Shown here piece by piece: positions 1-8,543 of a stretch of 64,000 nt of DNA (position 1 is the first letter of the stretch; every line of letters begins with the position of its first letter). Below the pieces are notes generated by a model. The model ran no database searches. It was given only the letters and a program-made list of their open reading frames with translations, and was not told where the DNA came from. Position numbers and translations under genes: made by a program. The stretch covers positions 1 through 64,000 of the forward strand of contig NZ_BPQE01000023.1 of assembly GCF_022179085.1 (NCBI RefSeq), read 5' to 3'. The stretch is from Methylobacterium aerolatum. Its GTDB lineage: Bacteria > Pseudomonadota > Alphaproteobacteria > Rhizobiales > Beijerinckiaceae.

Positions 1-796
1 CGCCGAGGACGGCCACGGCGAGGGCCGCGGCCGGACCGAGGCGGCGCAGGACGAGGATACCCGGCAGCATCAGCGCCCCGAGCACCGCCAGCATGATCGA
101 GGTCTTGCTTTTCGTGAGGATCAGAAAGCCGAAGGCCGCCGCCGTGAAGGCGAGGCCGACCATCATCCGCCCCGGCCGCAGCCTGTCGAGGGTCCAGCCG
201 AGGCCGACCACGACCGCGATCATCGCCACGAGCCCTGCAACGTTCTTCTGCGAGTGGTAGCCACGGACGCCGATATCGGTGAAGGCGAAGCCGGGATTGA
301 GCACCGTCACCGCGAGGTCGGCGGCGATCACCACCGCCAGCAGGCCGACCGACAGGGCGAGGACCCGGCGCAGGGGGCCGATCCCCGCCGCGATGGCCAG
401 CGCGATGAGAGTGATGAACACCATTACCATCACCCGGCGCAGGGCGATGTCCGGGAAGGCGGCCCAGGTCACGCTGGCGCAGAACCACCCCATCACCAGC
501 CAGAGCGGCCAGGCCCGGGTTACGAGGGACAGTACCGCCCGGCGGCGGCGCAGGATCTCGATGAGGGCGACGCCGGTCATTCCGAGAACGGCGAACCGCT
601 CGGTGGCGTTGCCGTCGCCCGAGGTAATGGCGCTCGCGTCGTTCATCGGCATCACGCCGATGTACATGTAGGCGAAGAACGCGAGGGTCAGCGCGACGGG
701 CATCCAGCGCAGGAACCAGACCTCCCGGCGCGGGCGCGGGATGCCGGAGGTCTTCTCCGCGAGGGTCTGCTGGAGCCGGTGGACGGCGACGCTCAC
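1..796 (-). CDS. O-antigen ligase / exopolysaccharide polymerase-like membrane protein (3' part cut by window)
   Basis: The reading frame continues past the left edge, so only the N-terminal ~265 residues are seen. It shows repeated hydrophobic segments (around VALTLAFFAYMYIGVM, LVMGWFCASVTWAAF, VMVFITLIALAIAAGI) and then the motif GYHSQKNVAG. A conserved 'G..H.KN..G' loop is typical of the O-antigen ligase/Wzy-like (ExoQ) family, which polymerises or ligates lipid-linked repeat units in the inner membrane. The gene lies 46 bases downstream of the GumC-like gene on the same strand, which suggests a polysaccharide operon. The start is uncertain: a GTG at 796 follows a weak GGCGGAA, but the frame is open further upstream into the GumC gene. 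Confidence 0.75.
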   Translation of the reverse strand, partial: MSVAVHRLQQTLAEKTSGIPRPRREVWFLRWMPVALTLAFFAYMYIGVMPMNDASAITSGDGNATERFAVLGMTGVALIEILRRRRAVLSLVTRAWPLWLVMGWFCASVTWAAFPDIALRRVMVMVFITLIALAIAAGIGPLRRVLALSVGLLAVVIAADLAVTVLNPGFAFTDIGVRGYHSQKNVAGLVAMIAVVVGLGWTLDRLRPGRMMVGLAFTAAAFGFLILTKSKTSIMLAVLGALMLPGILVLRRLGPAAALAVAVLG

Positions 797-842
797 CGGC
801 GTTCCGCCCAGCCGGCTGCCGTCCCGGTCGAAGATGACGGGG

Positions 843-2984
843 TCACGCGAGGGCTTCCTTGTCGGAGGCGAGGGCGAAGCGCTGCGGCAGGGGGCGCGCC
901 CGCGCCGGGGCTGAAACGATGGGGTCCGCCCCGTTCACGACGAACAGCGCCCCGGCGATCTTGTCCGAACTCGACAGGAGCGCGGCGCGCAACTCCTCGA
1001 TGCGATCCGAGGTGGCGACACCGCTCTCTGCCACGAGGACGATGGCGGTGGCCGTCGAGGCGGCGCGCCGCAGGCGCGTCTCGTCCTCGCCCGCGCCGCC
1101 GTCGATGACGACGCAATCGTAGCCCTCGTCCCGGTCTCCGGCGGTCTCCGTCGGCGGGCGCTCACTCACCGTGGTGGCGCAGAAAGGCGGGTAGCCCTCC
1201 ACCGTGCAAGACACGACGCCGGCATGGCGGTCGCGCGGGATCATCCAAGTGAGGCGGCCGGAGCGGGTATCGCCGTCCACGAGGAGGGCGCGGCGTCCCC
1301 GCGCCGCCTGGGCCAGCACGAGGTTCTGGGCGATGATGGTGGAGAGTGGCCCGTCCGACGCGGCGACGACGAGCAGGCGCACCTGCCCGTGCTCGGCGGC
1401 CTCGTCGAGGTAGTCGGCGAGCCGGGTCAGGATCCGCGCCGAGGAGGAGGTGCGGGCGCCTGCCAGCACCGGCACGGCCTCGGTGGTCTCGCGCAGTCCC
1501 TTGCGCGGCAGCGGCAGGACGCCGAGCACCGGGATCCCGGTGCGGGCGGTCAGGCGCTCGGCCGAGTGGAGGCGGCCGCCCCGGCGGTCGTACAGCGTCG
1601 AGCCGCCGCCGACGACGATCAGACCGAGCAGGCCCGCCGCCGCCAGGATCATCGCCGGCTGGAGATCGATGGGCTGCGTATCCGGCTTCGAGGGGCTGAC
1701 GAGGGCGACGTTGGAGGTGACGACGCTTTCCTGCTCCAGGAGCTCGCGCTCGCGGCCCAGGGTCTTCTCGTAGACGGAGCGCTGGGCCAGGGCCTCGCGT
1801 TCAAGCTGGCGGAGGGTCACGAGCGCCGTGTTCGTCTTGATGGTCTCGGCCTCGGTGCGGGCGATGTCCTTCTGGAGCGATTGCTCGCGGGTCTGCGCCG
1901 CCACGAGGTCGCTGCGGAGGGAGGACCGGATGCGGTTCGACTCGCGGGTGACGGCGGCGCGCAGGCTCTTCACCTGCGCGTCGAGTTCGAGGGCGGCCGG
2001 GTGGCGCGGTCCGAGTGTGGCGCGCAGGTTGTCCTGCTGGCGCAGGATCTCGGCGAGGTTCAGCCGGAGCTGGGACAGCATCGTCGAGTCGATCGGGTCG
2101 GGGGCGCCGGGTTCCGGGGCGCTCGCGCCCTGCCCGTCGAGAGCGGCGACCCGCGCCGCCAGCGTGCGCGTCTGGGCGCGGGCGGCGAGCAGCTGCGAAT
2201 TCAGTTCGCTCAGGCGGGCGGTGTTCAGCACCTTCCCGTCCGAATCCACGACTCCGATCTCGCGCTTGTACTGTTCCACCGTCTGCTCGGCGGCGATCAC
2301 GCGCTCGCTCTGGCCCTTCAGGGTGGCGCTCATCGCCTCGCGGGCCTTGGCGACGACGTCGCGGCGGCGGCGCTCGATATCGTCCACGAAGGCGTGGCCG
2401 ATGGTCGTGGCGATGCGGGCCGCCTTGGCGGGGTCGTCGGCCTTCACCGTCAGATTGACGACGAAGCTCTTGCCGTCGCGCTGGACGGTGGTCTGCTTGC
2501 CCAGCACCGCCGTCGCCACGTCGACGGGATCGAGCGTCGGGCCGCTGCCCAGGCCAAGCATCTCCTTGATGCGCGAGGCGAGGCCGCGCTTCACGCCGAA
2601 GGCGGGATCGGCATCGAGGTGGAGGGCGACCACCACTTCCCGCAGGACGGTGTCGAAGTGGAGGAAGCGGGTCTGCGTCTCGATCACCGCGTCGTTCACG
2701 TCGGAGGACGGCGGCTGCGGCACGATCTCGTTGCTGACGACGTTCAGGCCCCGCGGGTCGAGGAGGATCTGGGCGGCGCCCACATAGGTTGGCGTGCGCG
2801 TGGCGACCACAGGCACCGCGACGGCGACGGCTGCGACGACGGCCATCAGGATCAAGACCCAGTGGCGGCGCAGGGAGGCCAGCGCCTCCCGGATCTCCAG
2901 GCGGAAGGCGTCCCACTCGTCGTGTTCGGCGCGCTGGAACTCCGAACCGCCCCGGCTCCGGTTGTCGCGTTCGACCAACTGCAT
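843..2984 (-). CDS. GumC/Wzz-type exopolysaccharide chain-length protein with degenerate BY-kinase domain
   Basis: The protein has 713 residues. It has an N-terminal Wzz domain with a first membrane segment (HWVLILMAVVAAVAVAV), a long periplasmic coiled-coil region rich in Arg/Gln/Glu, a second membrane segment (MILAAAGLLGLIVVGG), and a cytoplasmic ATPase-like domain. This is the layout of polysaccharide co-polymerases that control chain length and export. In the kinase-like part the Walker A' strand is visible (ALLVDGD) but the P-loop reads AASDGPLST, without the GKS/T lysine, and there is no C-terminal tyrosine cluster, so kinase activity is unlikely. I chose the ATG at 2984 (GGGGACA upstream). 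An upstream GTG at 3059 would add 25 residues that do not look conserved. Neighbours are a polymerase-like gene and a glycosyltransferase. Confidence 0.82.
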   Translation of the reverse strand: MQLVERDNRSRGGSEFQRAEHDEWDAFRLEIREALASLRRHWVLILMAVVAAVAVAVPVVATRTPTYVGAAQILLDPRGLNVVSNEIVPQPPSSDVNDAVIETQTRFLHFDTVLREVVVALHLDADPAFGVKRGLASRIKEMLGLGSGPTLDPVDVATAVLGKQTTVQRDGKSFVVNLTVKADDPAKAARIATTIGHAFVDDIERRRRDVVAKAREAMSATLKGQSERVIAAEQTVEQYKREIGVVDSDGKVLNTARLSELNSQLLAARAQTRTLAARVAALDGQGASAPEPGAPDPIDSTMLSQLRLNLAEILRQQDNLRATLGPRHPAALELDAQVKSLRAAVTRESNRIRSSLRSDLVAAQTREQSLQKDIARTEAETIKTNTALVTLRQLEREALAQRSVYEKTLGRERELLEQESVVTSNVALVSPSKPDTQPIDLQPAMILAAAGLLGLIVVGGGSTLYDRRGGRLHSAERLTARTGIPVLGVLPLPRKGLRETTEAVPVLAGARTSSSARILTRLADYLDEAAEHGQVRLLVVAASDGPLSTIIAQNLVLAQAARGRRALLVDGDTRSGRLTWMIPRDRHAGVVSCTVEGYPPFCATTVSERPPTETAGDRDEGYDCVVIDGGAGEDETRLRRAASTATAIVLVAESGVATSDRIEELRAALLSSSDKIAGALFVVNGADPIVSAPARARPLPQRFALASDKEALA

Positions 2985-3256
2985 CGATCGGCTGTCCCCG
3001 ATAACCTCAGGTTCCGCGCCGGCCCGGAGGCCGGGGGCCGGGTGATCCCGGCGTAACACTCCGCGGTCGGCACGCGTCGGAACGCTCTCGTGCCGTAACG
3101 CGCCGCCGGTTGCGGAGGGTTAAAGTCTATCCCGGCGGGCGTTCTTTAATGCTATCCAGCGTTAATATTGTGTCGGCGATCAGGATCATCCGCGCAACCG
3201 CGGCCGGAGAGCGAGACAGCACTGAGTTCGCGTCGAACCGACTGGCGAACACGGTC

Positions 3257-4207
3257 TCAGGTCGAGCGGATGTGGGTCGCCTCGGCCCTGTAGAGGGGAT
3301 AGAGGCTTCGCCAGCACAGCTTGCCGGCGATGCCCGCGACGCGGATCGCGATGCTGCGGGCGGGCGCCTCCCGCCGCAGCATCGCCAGCGCGGTGAGGGG
3401 CAGCAGGCCGATCTGGACCAGGGCTTTCGCCGCCATCATCGCGCCCTCCCACCGGGGTGAGGCACTGGTGCGGATCAGGGCGGCGGCGTAGGCTTGGCCG
3501 CCGGCGAAGTGGCGGCGGACGAGGTAGCCGGTGCCGCAGCGGTGCCGGGGCACGAAATCCGTGGCGCGGGCGGCGGGAAGCCAGCCGAACCGGCGCCCCT
3601 CCCGGGCGAGCCGGCAGAGGAGGTGCAGGTCCTCGCCGCCGCATTCCCCGAAATCGGGATTGAAGGGCTCCGGGCCGGGCAGGGCGGTCCGGCGGCGGAA
3701 GATGCTGTTTGCGGTGGACAGCACGAAGCCCTGCGCCGCCGGGCGCCTGGGAGCGAACAGGTCGTGACCGGCCGGCGCGTCCGACGCGCGGGTGAACAGC
3801 AGGCGGGCGGCGGGGGTGACCGCCTCCGGCGCCTCGAAGCGCGGCGCGATCGGTCCGAAGAACACGTCGTGGGGCAAGCGGGCGAGCCCGTCGAGGATCG
3901 CGGCGATCCAGCCCGGCTCGGCCTCCTGGTCGTCGTCGAGGAAGGCGACGGCCTCTCCCCGGCTCTCCCGGACCCCGACGTTGCGGGCGACGGAGATGTT
4001 GGCGGGGTGGGCGGTGACGTAGCGCAGGGGCAGGGCCGCTCCGGCGCCGAGGCCCTCGACGACGCTCCGCGCCGAGCCGCCGTCGCTGTTGTCCACCACG
4101 ACGATCTCCACCGCGTCGCGGGGGGCGTCCTGGGCGAGGAGCGATCCGAGGAGCGCAGCCAGGAGGCCGGGACGCTCATAGGTGCAGATGACGACGCTGA
4201 GCCGCAT
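3257..4207 (-). CDS. Family 2 glycosyltransferase
   Basis: The 316-residue GT-A protein begins MRLSVVICTYERPGLL, the usual GT2 start. It has the nucleotide-binding acidic residues in VVVDNSDGG (about residues 36-44) and the DxD-like metal motif FLDDDQEAEPGWI (about 93-105). A later GGEDLHLLCRL segment resembles the ED motif holding the catalytic base of GT2 enzymes. It would transfer a sugar from a nucleotide donor to a lipid-linked polysaccharide intermediate at the cytoplasmic face. Donor and acceptor cannot be read from sequence. GGAAGGG lies upstream of the ATG. The gene shares strand with the GumC-like and polymerase-like genes but is separated by about 270 bases, so it may have its own promoter. 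Confidence 0.85.
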   Translation of the reverse strand: MRLSVVICTYERPGLLAALLGSLLAQDAPRDAVEIVVVDNSDGGSARSVVEGLGAGAALPLRYVTAHPANISVARNVGVRESRGEAVAFLDDDQEAEPGWIAAILDGLARLPHDVFFGPIAPRFEAPEAVTPAARLLFTRASDAPAGHDLFAPRRPAAQGFVLSTANSIFRRRTALPGPEPFNPDFGECGGEDLHLLCRLAREGRRFGWLPAARATDFVPRHRCGTGYLVRRHFAGGQAYAAALIRTSASPRWEGAMMAAKALVQIGLLPLTALAMLRREAPARSIAIRVAGIAGKLCWRSLYPLYRAEATHIRST

Positions 4208-4302
4208 GGTGAGCCCTTCCGCAGCCGAAAGGTGCGGCGGCCGCGGGACGCTCGTAACCGGAAAAACTCACTATTGGGTTGAGATAAGACCGCGCCTTTG
4301 CT

Positions 4303-4560
4303 TCAGCGGCCGGAGCCGCTCCGGTCGGTTTCCAGTTGCTGAAGCAATTCGGCGAGGCGCGGATCGAGCGCTTCGTCGATGACGGGATCGTACATCGCGC
4401 GCAACTCCTGCCCCAGCCTCCGCCGGGCGAGGTCGTCCAGGGCGGGCGCTTCGGCGGGGATCGGGAAGGTGCGCAGGGCGACGACCGGGGCGCGGCGTTC
4501 GGAATTGTGCATCGCGGCTCTGTCGGGATCCGGCGTCTCGGGAGGGGATACGTGTGTCAC
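4303..4560 (-). CDS. NepR-like anti-sigma factor candidate
   Basis: This is a small protein of 85 residues from GTG 4560, or 69 from ATG 4512. Its C-terminal half reads RLGQELRAMYDPVIDEA followed by LDPRLAELLQQLE. This follows the NepR pattern (LG..LR..YD.V..E..P.R...LL..L), two amphipathic helices that bind the EcfG sigma factor and, under stress, the response regulator PhyR. In the family the core gene lies beside phyR and ecfG; neither is present here, so this would be a paralogue or stand-alone copy. The GTG directly follows the TGA of the upstream gene, which suggests translational coupling. No strong ribosome-binding site separates the two starts. The family call rests on motif resemblance only. 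Confidence 0.62.
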   Translation of the reverse strand: MTHVSPPETPDPDRAAMHNSERRAPVVALRTFPIPAEAPALDDLARRRLGQELRAMYDPVIDEALDPRLAELLQQLETDRSGSGR

Positions 4561-4860
4561 TCAGGCGTCATCGTCCACGGCGAAGACCTCTCCCACCTCC
4601 GCCAGCCGCGCGTCGGCCCTGTCTTGGCGCAGGTCGGTGGACGAAGTCCGCCCGGCTTGGCGAGCCAACGCGGCCCGCCAGTCCGGCGGGATCGGCCGAT
4701 CGTCGGCCACCGTCAACTCGACGGCTTGACACACCACCTCCCAGGGCGCGTCCCCGAGGGCGGCGAGGTCCGGCCCGAAACCGAGTTCCGTGGCACGGTC
4801 GCGGGCGGCGGCGAGCCAGTGCGGCGGGAGCGACGCCGTGGCGCCCAGGGGATCGGACAT
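4561..4860 (-). CDS. Conserved hypothetical small protein, coupled to NepR-like gene
   Basis: The protein has 99 residues and I do not recognise a family. The first two thirds look like a compact helical domain (LPPHWLAAARDRATELGFG, then WEVVCQAVELTVADDRPIPPDWRAALARQAG). The tail is acidic and ends FAVDDDA. There is no signal peptide or membrane segment, so it is probably cytoplasmic. ATG 4860 is chosen because GGAG lies nine bases upstream; the frame is open 33 bases further to 4893. Its stop codon abuts the GTG of the NepR-like gene, so the two are probably made together and may act in the same regulatory step. That link is inference. Confidence 0.55.
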   Translation of the reverse strand: MSDPLGATASLPPHWLAAARDRATELGFGPDLAALGDAPWEVVCQAVELTVADDRPIPPDWRAALARQAGRTSSTDLRQDRADARLAEVGEVFAVDDDA

Positions 4861-5014
4861 CGCGCATGTCTCCGTGATTCGGTCGATGCACAACTTGAAA
4901 ATGTAGGCTGCCCCGGTCGCAGGGGGCAGGGGCCACGTCGAGCGAAATCAACGAACGGCGCCCGCAAAGGTTCGACTCGCGCAACCGTGATCGCCCGGTC
5001 GGCGCTGGATCGCC

Positions 5015-5242
5015 TCAGGGCGCGAGGTGGCGGAGCATCAACCAGAGGATGCCACACCAGACGAGGGCGGAGGCCGCGACGGCGACCCCCCTCACCACCA
5101 GCGTGTCGAGGCGATCCCGCGGGGGCGGCGCGGGCGTCTCTCCGCGGCGCAGGTCGCCAGGCGTCGACGCGAAGGACCGGGCCGCCGGATCGCGAAGCAG
5201 GCGGGTCAGGGAGTCGGGCAGGGGGTTGGGCTGCGTGGCCAC
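5015..5242 (-). CDS. Small single-pass membrane protein, hypothetical
   Basis: The product is 75 residues from a GTG start. The N-terminal 50 residues are polar and proline/arginine rich (SLTRLLRDPAARSFASTPGD). A C-terminal hydrophobic helix follows, about residues 51-70 (GVAVAASALVWCGILWLML), and the protein ends RHLAP. The layout is that of a tail-anchored or short inner-membrane protein. It is not a recognised family. No strong Shine-Dalgarno precedes the GTG, and the opposite strand is also open, so the call is moderate. It points away from the epimerase gene and toward the NepR-like pair. Confidence 0.45.
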   Translation of the reverse strand: MATQPNPLPDSLTRLLRDPAARSFASTPGDLRRGETPAPPPRDRLDTLVVRGVAVAASALVWCGILWLMLRHLAP

Positions 5243-5365
5243 AGGCCGAGGCTACAACTTGCGGTAACGATCCGTCCACGGGACCGCGGCTCCGCCTTTG
5301 AAGGACCCGGCGCGCCCGTGCTACGTCGCTCGGATCCAGGGACAGACAGGCACGATCCGGCCCCG

Positions 5366-6379
5366 ATGACCGCTCCCCGCATCCTCGTCACGGGCGCCGC
5401 CGGTTTCATCGGCTTCCACGTCGCGCAGCGGTTGTTGCGCGAGGGACGCGCGGTGACCGGGCTGGACAACGTCAACGCCTATTACGACCCGGCCCTGAAG
5501 GAGGCGCGGCTCGCGCAGCTCGGCGGTCCCGGCTACGCCTTCCATCGCATCGACCTCTGCGACGGTCCGGCCCTCGACGCGGTGTTCCGGGAGGGCCGGT
5601 TCGCCTGCGTCGTCCACCTCGCGGCCCAGGCGGGCGTGCGCTACTCGATCACCGATCCGCAGGCCTACGCCGCGAGCAACCTCACGGGCTTCCTCCACGT
5701 CCTTGAAGGCTGCCGCCGCCACGGCGTCGGGCACCTGATCTATGCCTCGTCGAGCTCGGTCTACGGCGCGGTGACGGCCAAGCCCTTCTCGATCCATCAG
5801 AACGTCGATCATCCGGTGAGCCTCTACGCGGCCACCAAGAAGGCGAACGAGCTGATGGCCCACAGCTACAGCCACCTCTACCGCCTGCCGACGACGGGCC
5901 TGCGATTCTTCACGGTCTACGGCCCCTGGGGGCGGCCCGATATGGCCCTGTGGCTCTTCACCCGCGCCATCCTGGCGGGTGAGCCGATCGACGTCTTCAA
6001 CGGCGGACGGATGCGGCGGGACTTCACCTACGTGGACGACGTGGTGGAGGCGATCGGCCGCCTGATCGACCGTCCGGCGGCGGCGGATCCGGCTTGGAGC
6101 GGCGATGCGCCGGACCCCGGCACCAGCAGCGCGCCGTACCGCCTCTACAACATCGGCAATTCCGAGCCCGTGGAACTGACGGAGATGGTCGCGATCCTGG
6201 AGGAGAAGCTCGGCCGCAGGGCGGAGAAGAACATCCTGCCGATGCAGCCCGGCGACGTGCCCGAGACTTTCGCCGACGTGGCCGACCTCGCCCGCGATGT
6301 CGGCTTCAGCCCGCGCACCTCCCTCGCGGACGGCATCGGACGCTTCGTGGACTGGTACCGGGCCTACCATCGCGCTTGA
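5366..6379 (+). CDS. UDP-glucuronate 4-epimerase (NAD-dependent SDR)
   Basis: The 337-residue protein is an extended short-chain dehydrogenase/reductase. It has the NAD-binding GAAGFIG at residues 10-16, a serine cluster ASSSSVYG near 128-134, and the catalytic pair Tyr154/Lys158 in SLYAATKKANE. The stretches VHLAAQAGVRYS and FFTVYGPWGRPDMA are typical of the UDP-glucuronate 4-epimerase (LpsL/Cap1J) branch, which converts UDP-GlcA to UDP-GalA for surface polysaccharides. The frame is open far upstream, but homology begins at ATG 5366 (MTAPRILVTG). The sugar-nucleotide dehydrogenase follows after 59 bases, so the two are probably one operon. A UDP-GlcNAc epimerase role is the main alternative. 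Confidence 0.85.
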   Translation: MTAPRILVTGAAGFIGFHVAQRLLREGRAVTGLDNVNAYYDPALKEARLAQLGGPGYAFHRIDLCDGPALDAVFREGRFACVVHLAAQAGVRYSITDPQAYAASNLTGFLHVLEGCRRHGVGHLIYASSSSVYGAVTAKPFSIHQNVDHPVSLYAATKKANELMAHSYSHLYRLPTTGLRFFTVYGPWGRPDMALWLFTRAILAGEPIDVFNGGRMRRDFTYVDDVVEAIGRLIDRPAAADPAWSGDAPDPGTSSAPYRLYNIGNSEPVELTEMVAILEEKLGRRAEKNILPMQPGDVPETFADVADLARDVGFSPRTSLADGIGRFVDWYRAYHRA

Positions 6380-6438
6380 CGGGAGCCCCGGGGCACCGCT
6401 CCGGTGGCCCGTCGCGGAAGGCCGGGTGAGGGTGTCGG

Positions 6439-7725
6439 ATGGCGGGTGATCGCAGGATCGCGGTGATCGGGCTCGGCTATGTCGGCCTGCCCGTCGCGGT
6501 GGCCTTCGCGCGGGCGGGCTTCGATACGGTGGGCTTCGACATCGATGCTGCCCGGGTCGCCGAGATCGCCGCCGGGCGCGACCGCACGGGAGAGGTCCCA
6601 CCGGAGGAGCTGACCGGCCTCGCGCGCTTCCGGGCCTGCGACGATCCCGGGTCCCTGCGGGGGCGGGACTTCTTCGTTGTCACCGTGCCGACGCCGATCA
6701 CGGCGGCGCGCACCCCGGATCTGCGGGCGCTGGAGGCGGCCTCCCGGATCGTCGGCGGCGCCCTGGCACCGGGCGCCGTCGTGGTGTTCGAATCGACCGT
6801 CTATCCCGGCGCCACCGAAGAGGTCTGCGTGCCGATCCTCGAAGCGGCCTCCGGGTTGCGGGCGGGGTGCGACTTCGCCTTCGGCTACTCGCCGGAGCGG
6901 ATCAATCCCGGCGACCGGGCGCACCGCCTCGACACCGTGGTGAAGGTCGTGTCGGCCTGCGATGCGGACAGCCTTGAGGTCGTCGCGCGCACCTACGGTG
7001 CTATCGCCGGCGCCGGGGTGCATCGCGCGCCGTCGATCCGCGTGGCCGAGGCCGCGAAGGTGATCGAGAACGTCCAGCGGGACGTGAATATCGCCCTGAT
7101 GAACGAGTTCGCGCTGATCTTCGCGAAAATCGGGCTGGATACGGGCGACGTGCTCGCGGCCGCGCGAACCAAGTGGAACTTCCTGCCCTTCCGGCCCGGC
7201 CTCGTCGGGGGGCACTGCATCGGCGTCGATCCTTACTACCTCACCCACCGGGCTCAGGAGGCCGGGCACCATCCCGAGCTCGTCCTGGCCGGGCGCCGGA
7301 TCAACGACGGAATGGCCGACCACGTCGTGGAGACCTGCATCCGCCGCCTCCTCCCCCGGGGCAGATCCCGGCCCACGGTCACCGTGCTCGGCGTGACCTT
7401 CAAGGAGGACATCCCGGACATCCGCAACAGCCGCGCCGCCGACATCGTGCGTGCCCTCTCGGCCTACGGCATCGCCGTGCAGGCGGCCGACCCGATGGCC
7501 GATGCCGACGCGGTGCGGCACGAACACGGGGTCGCGCTCACGCCGCTCTCCGGGCTCGCCCCCGCCGACGCGGTGATCCTCGCGGTGCCGCACCGGGTCT
7601 TCCGCGACGGGGGATGGGGCGCGATCCTGCCGCTGCTCGCCGACGGCCGAGGGGATGTCCTCGACGTCACCGGCCTGCTCGACCGGTCGGCCACGCCCGC
7701 CGGCGTGGACCTGTGGCGGCTTTAG
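6439..7725 (+). CDS. UDP-N-acetylhexosamine dehydrogenase (nucleotide sugar dehydrogenase, WbpO/TviB type)
   Basis: The 428-residue protein has the three-part UDP-glucose/GDP-mannose dehydrogenase fold. The Rossmann motif IAVIGLGYVGLPVA is at residues 7-20, the catalytic-lysine helix EAAKVIENVQRD near 204-215, and the catalytic cysteine at 260 in GGHCIGVDPYYL. A C-terminal domain carries TVLGVTFKEDIPDIRNS. GHCIGVDPYYLT is characteristic of the enzymes that oxidise UDP-GalNAc or UDP-ManNAc twice to the uronic acid using two NAD+. With the preceding epimerase it resembles the TviB/TviC type pairing that builds aminouronic acid donors. The exact sugar cannot be fixed from sequence. Confidence 0.87.
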   Translation: MAGDRRIAVIGLGYVGLPVAVAFARAGFDTVGFDIDAARVAEIAAGRDRTGEVPPEELTGLARFRACDDPGSLRGRDFFVVTVPTPITAARTPDLRALEAASRIVGGALAPGAVVVFESTVYPGATEEVCVPILEAASGLRAGCDFAFGYSPERINPGDRAHRLDTVVKVVSACDADSLEVVARTYGAIAGAGVHRAPSIRVAEAAKVIENVQRDVNIALMNEFALIFAKIGLDTGDVLAAARTKWNFLPFRPGLVGGHCIGVDPYYLTHRAQEAGHHPELVLAGRRINDGMADHVVETCIRRLLPRGRSRPTVTVLGVTFKEDIPDIRNSRAADIVRALSAYGIAVQAADPMADADAVRHEHGVALTPLSGLAPADAVILAVPHRVFRDGGWGAILPLLADGRGDVLDVTGLLDRSATPAGVDLWRL

Positions 7726-7766
7726 GAGGGATCGCAGTCGGAGCGGTCCGGGTCGCGCGCTTCACA

Positions 7767-7898
7767 TTATCGGGAGGTCGGCCGCGGCTGGTTGGTCGCC
7801 GGCGGCAGGGAATTGGGACTGTAGAAGACGATCAGCAGGCTCCCCAGGACCGAGAGTCCGAGGGCGAAGCTGAAGAGGAGAAACAACCAGCGTGGCAT
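7767..7898 (-). CDS. Small single-pass membrane protein (43 aa)
   Basis: A short frame starts at ATG 7898 and ends in TAA. It encodes MPRWLFLLFSFALGLSVLG, continuing as a hydrophobic helix to about residue 27 (LLIVFYS), and then a polar proline-rich tail ending RPTSR. A weak AGGA lies about eight bases before the ATG. The single strong transmembrane segment right at the N-terminus could be an anchor or an uncleaved signal. It sits between the dehydrogenase and the cytochrome c gene on the opposite strand. No family is recognised. Hydrophobicity and a plausible start are the only evidence. Confidence 0.42.
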   Translation of the reverse strand: MPRWLFLLFSFALGLSVLGSLLIVFYSPNSLPPATNQPRPTSR

Positions 7899-8101
7899 GG
7901 ATTCGTCCTATCACGGAAGGCGCGACCATGCCCTGGCGCATTGCCGCGCGCTGCTTTCCGTCAAGTGGTTCGATGGAAAAAGAAACCGGGAGACGCAATG
8001 ATGCGTTTGTTGCGCAGCTTGGCGTAATCAGCTTAGACCTGTTCTAGTGCGCAGGTTTGAACGCCGGCGCGCCGGCTCACGCCGCAACTAGGAGGAAATT
8101 C

Positions 8102-8467
8102 ATGCGTCAACTCGTTCTCGGCGCTCTCTTCGCCGCTTTGATTCCCCTGTCGGCTCACGCCCAGGATGCCGGCGACGCGGCTGCCGGTGAGAAGGCGTTC
8201 GCCCCGTGCAAGGCCTGCCACAACTTCCAGAAGAACGGCGTCGGGCCGGATCTGAAGGGCGTCGTCGGCCGCAAGGCGGGAACCTACGAGGGCTACAGCT
8301 ACTCCGCCGCCCTCAAGAACTCGGGCATCACCTGGGACGAGGCCAATCTGCATGAGTGGCTGAAGAACCCGAAGACGAAGGTGCCCGGCACGAAGATGAT
8401 CTTCCAGGGCTACACGGACGACAAGAAGATCAACGACGTGATCGCCTACCTCAAGACCCAGTCCTAA
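8102..8467 (+). CDS. Periplasmic class I cytochrome c (c2-like)
   Basis: The 121-residue precursor has a signal peptide ([20 protein letters not shown], cleavage before QDAGD). The mature protein is a small monohaem cytochrome. The haem site is CKACH at residues 36-40, with Cys36 and Cys39 for thioether links and His40 as axial ligand. The likely sixth ligand is Met99 in KVPGTKMIF. It would carry electrons in the periplasm between a dehydrogenase or bc1 complex and a terminal oxidase. In methylotrophs such small cytochromes also serve methanol oxidation, but nothing local ties this copy to it. A strong AGGAGG at 8090-8095 precedes the ATG. A large palindrome follows the stop. Confidence 0.9.
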   Translation: MRQLVLGALFAALIPLSAHAQDAGDAAAGEKAFAPCKACHNFQKNGVGPDLKGVVGRKAGTYEGYSYSAALKNSGITWDEANLHEWLKNPKTKVPGTKMIFQGYTDDKKINDVIAYLKTQS

Positions 8468-8478
8468 GGACCGGACCC

Positions 8479-8500
8479 GTGCCCGGTCGCGACCGGGCAC
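8479..8500 (+). terminator. Perfect palindrome after cytochrome c gene
   Basis: Twelve bases after the stop codon lies a perfect inverted repeat, GTGCCCGGTCG / CGACCGGGCAC, with no loop bases between the arms. A second GC hairpin (GCGCCGGGC...) follows at about 8509-8537, before the convergent ohrR gene. Neither has a clear T-run, so they may act as processing or roadblock structures rather than classical intrinsic terminators. Confidence 0.5.
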
Positions 8501-8543
8501 ACCCTTCCGCGCCGGGCTCCCTCGGGGTCCGGCGCGAGACCAT

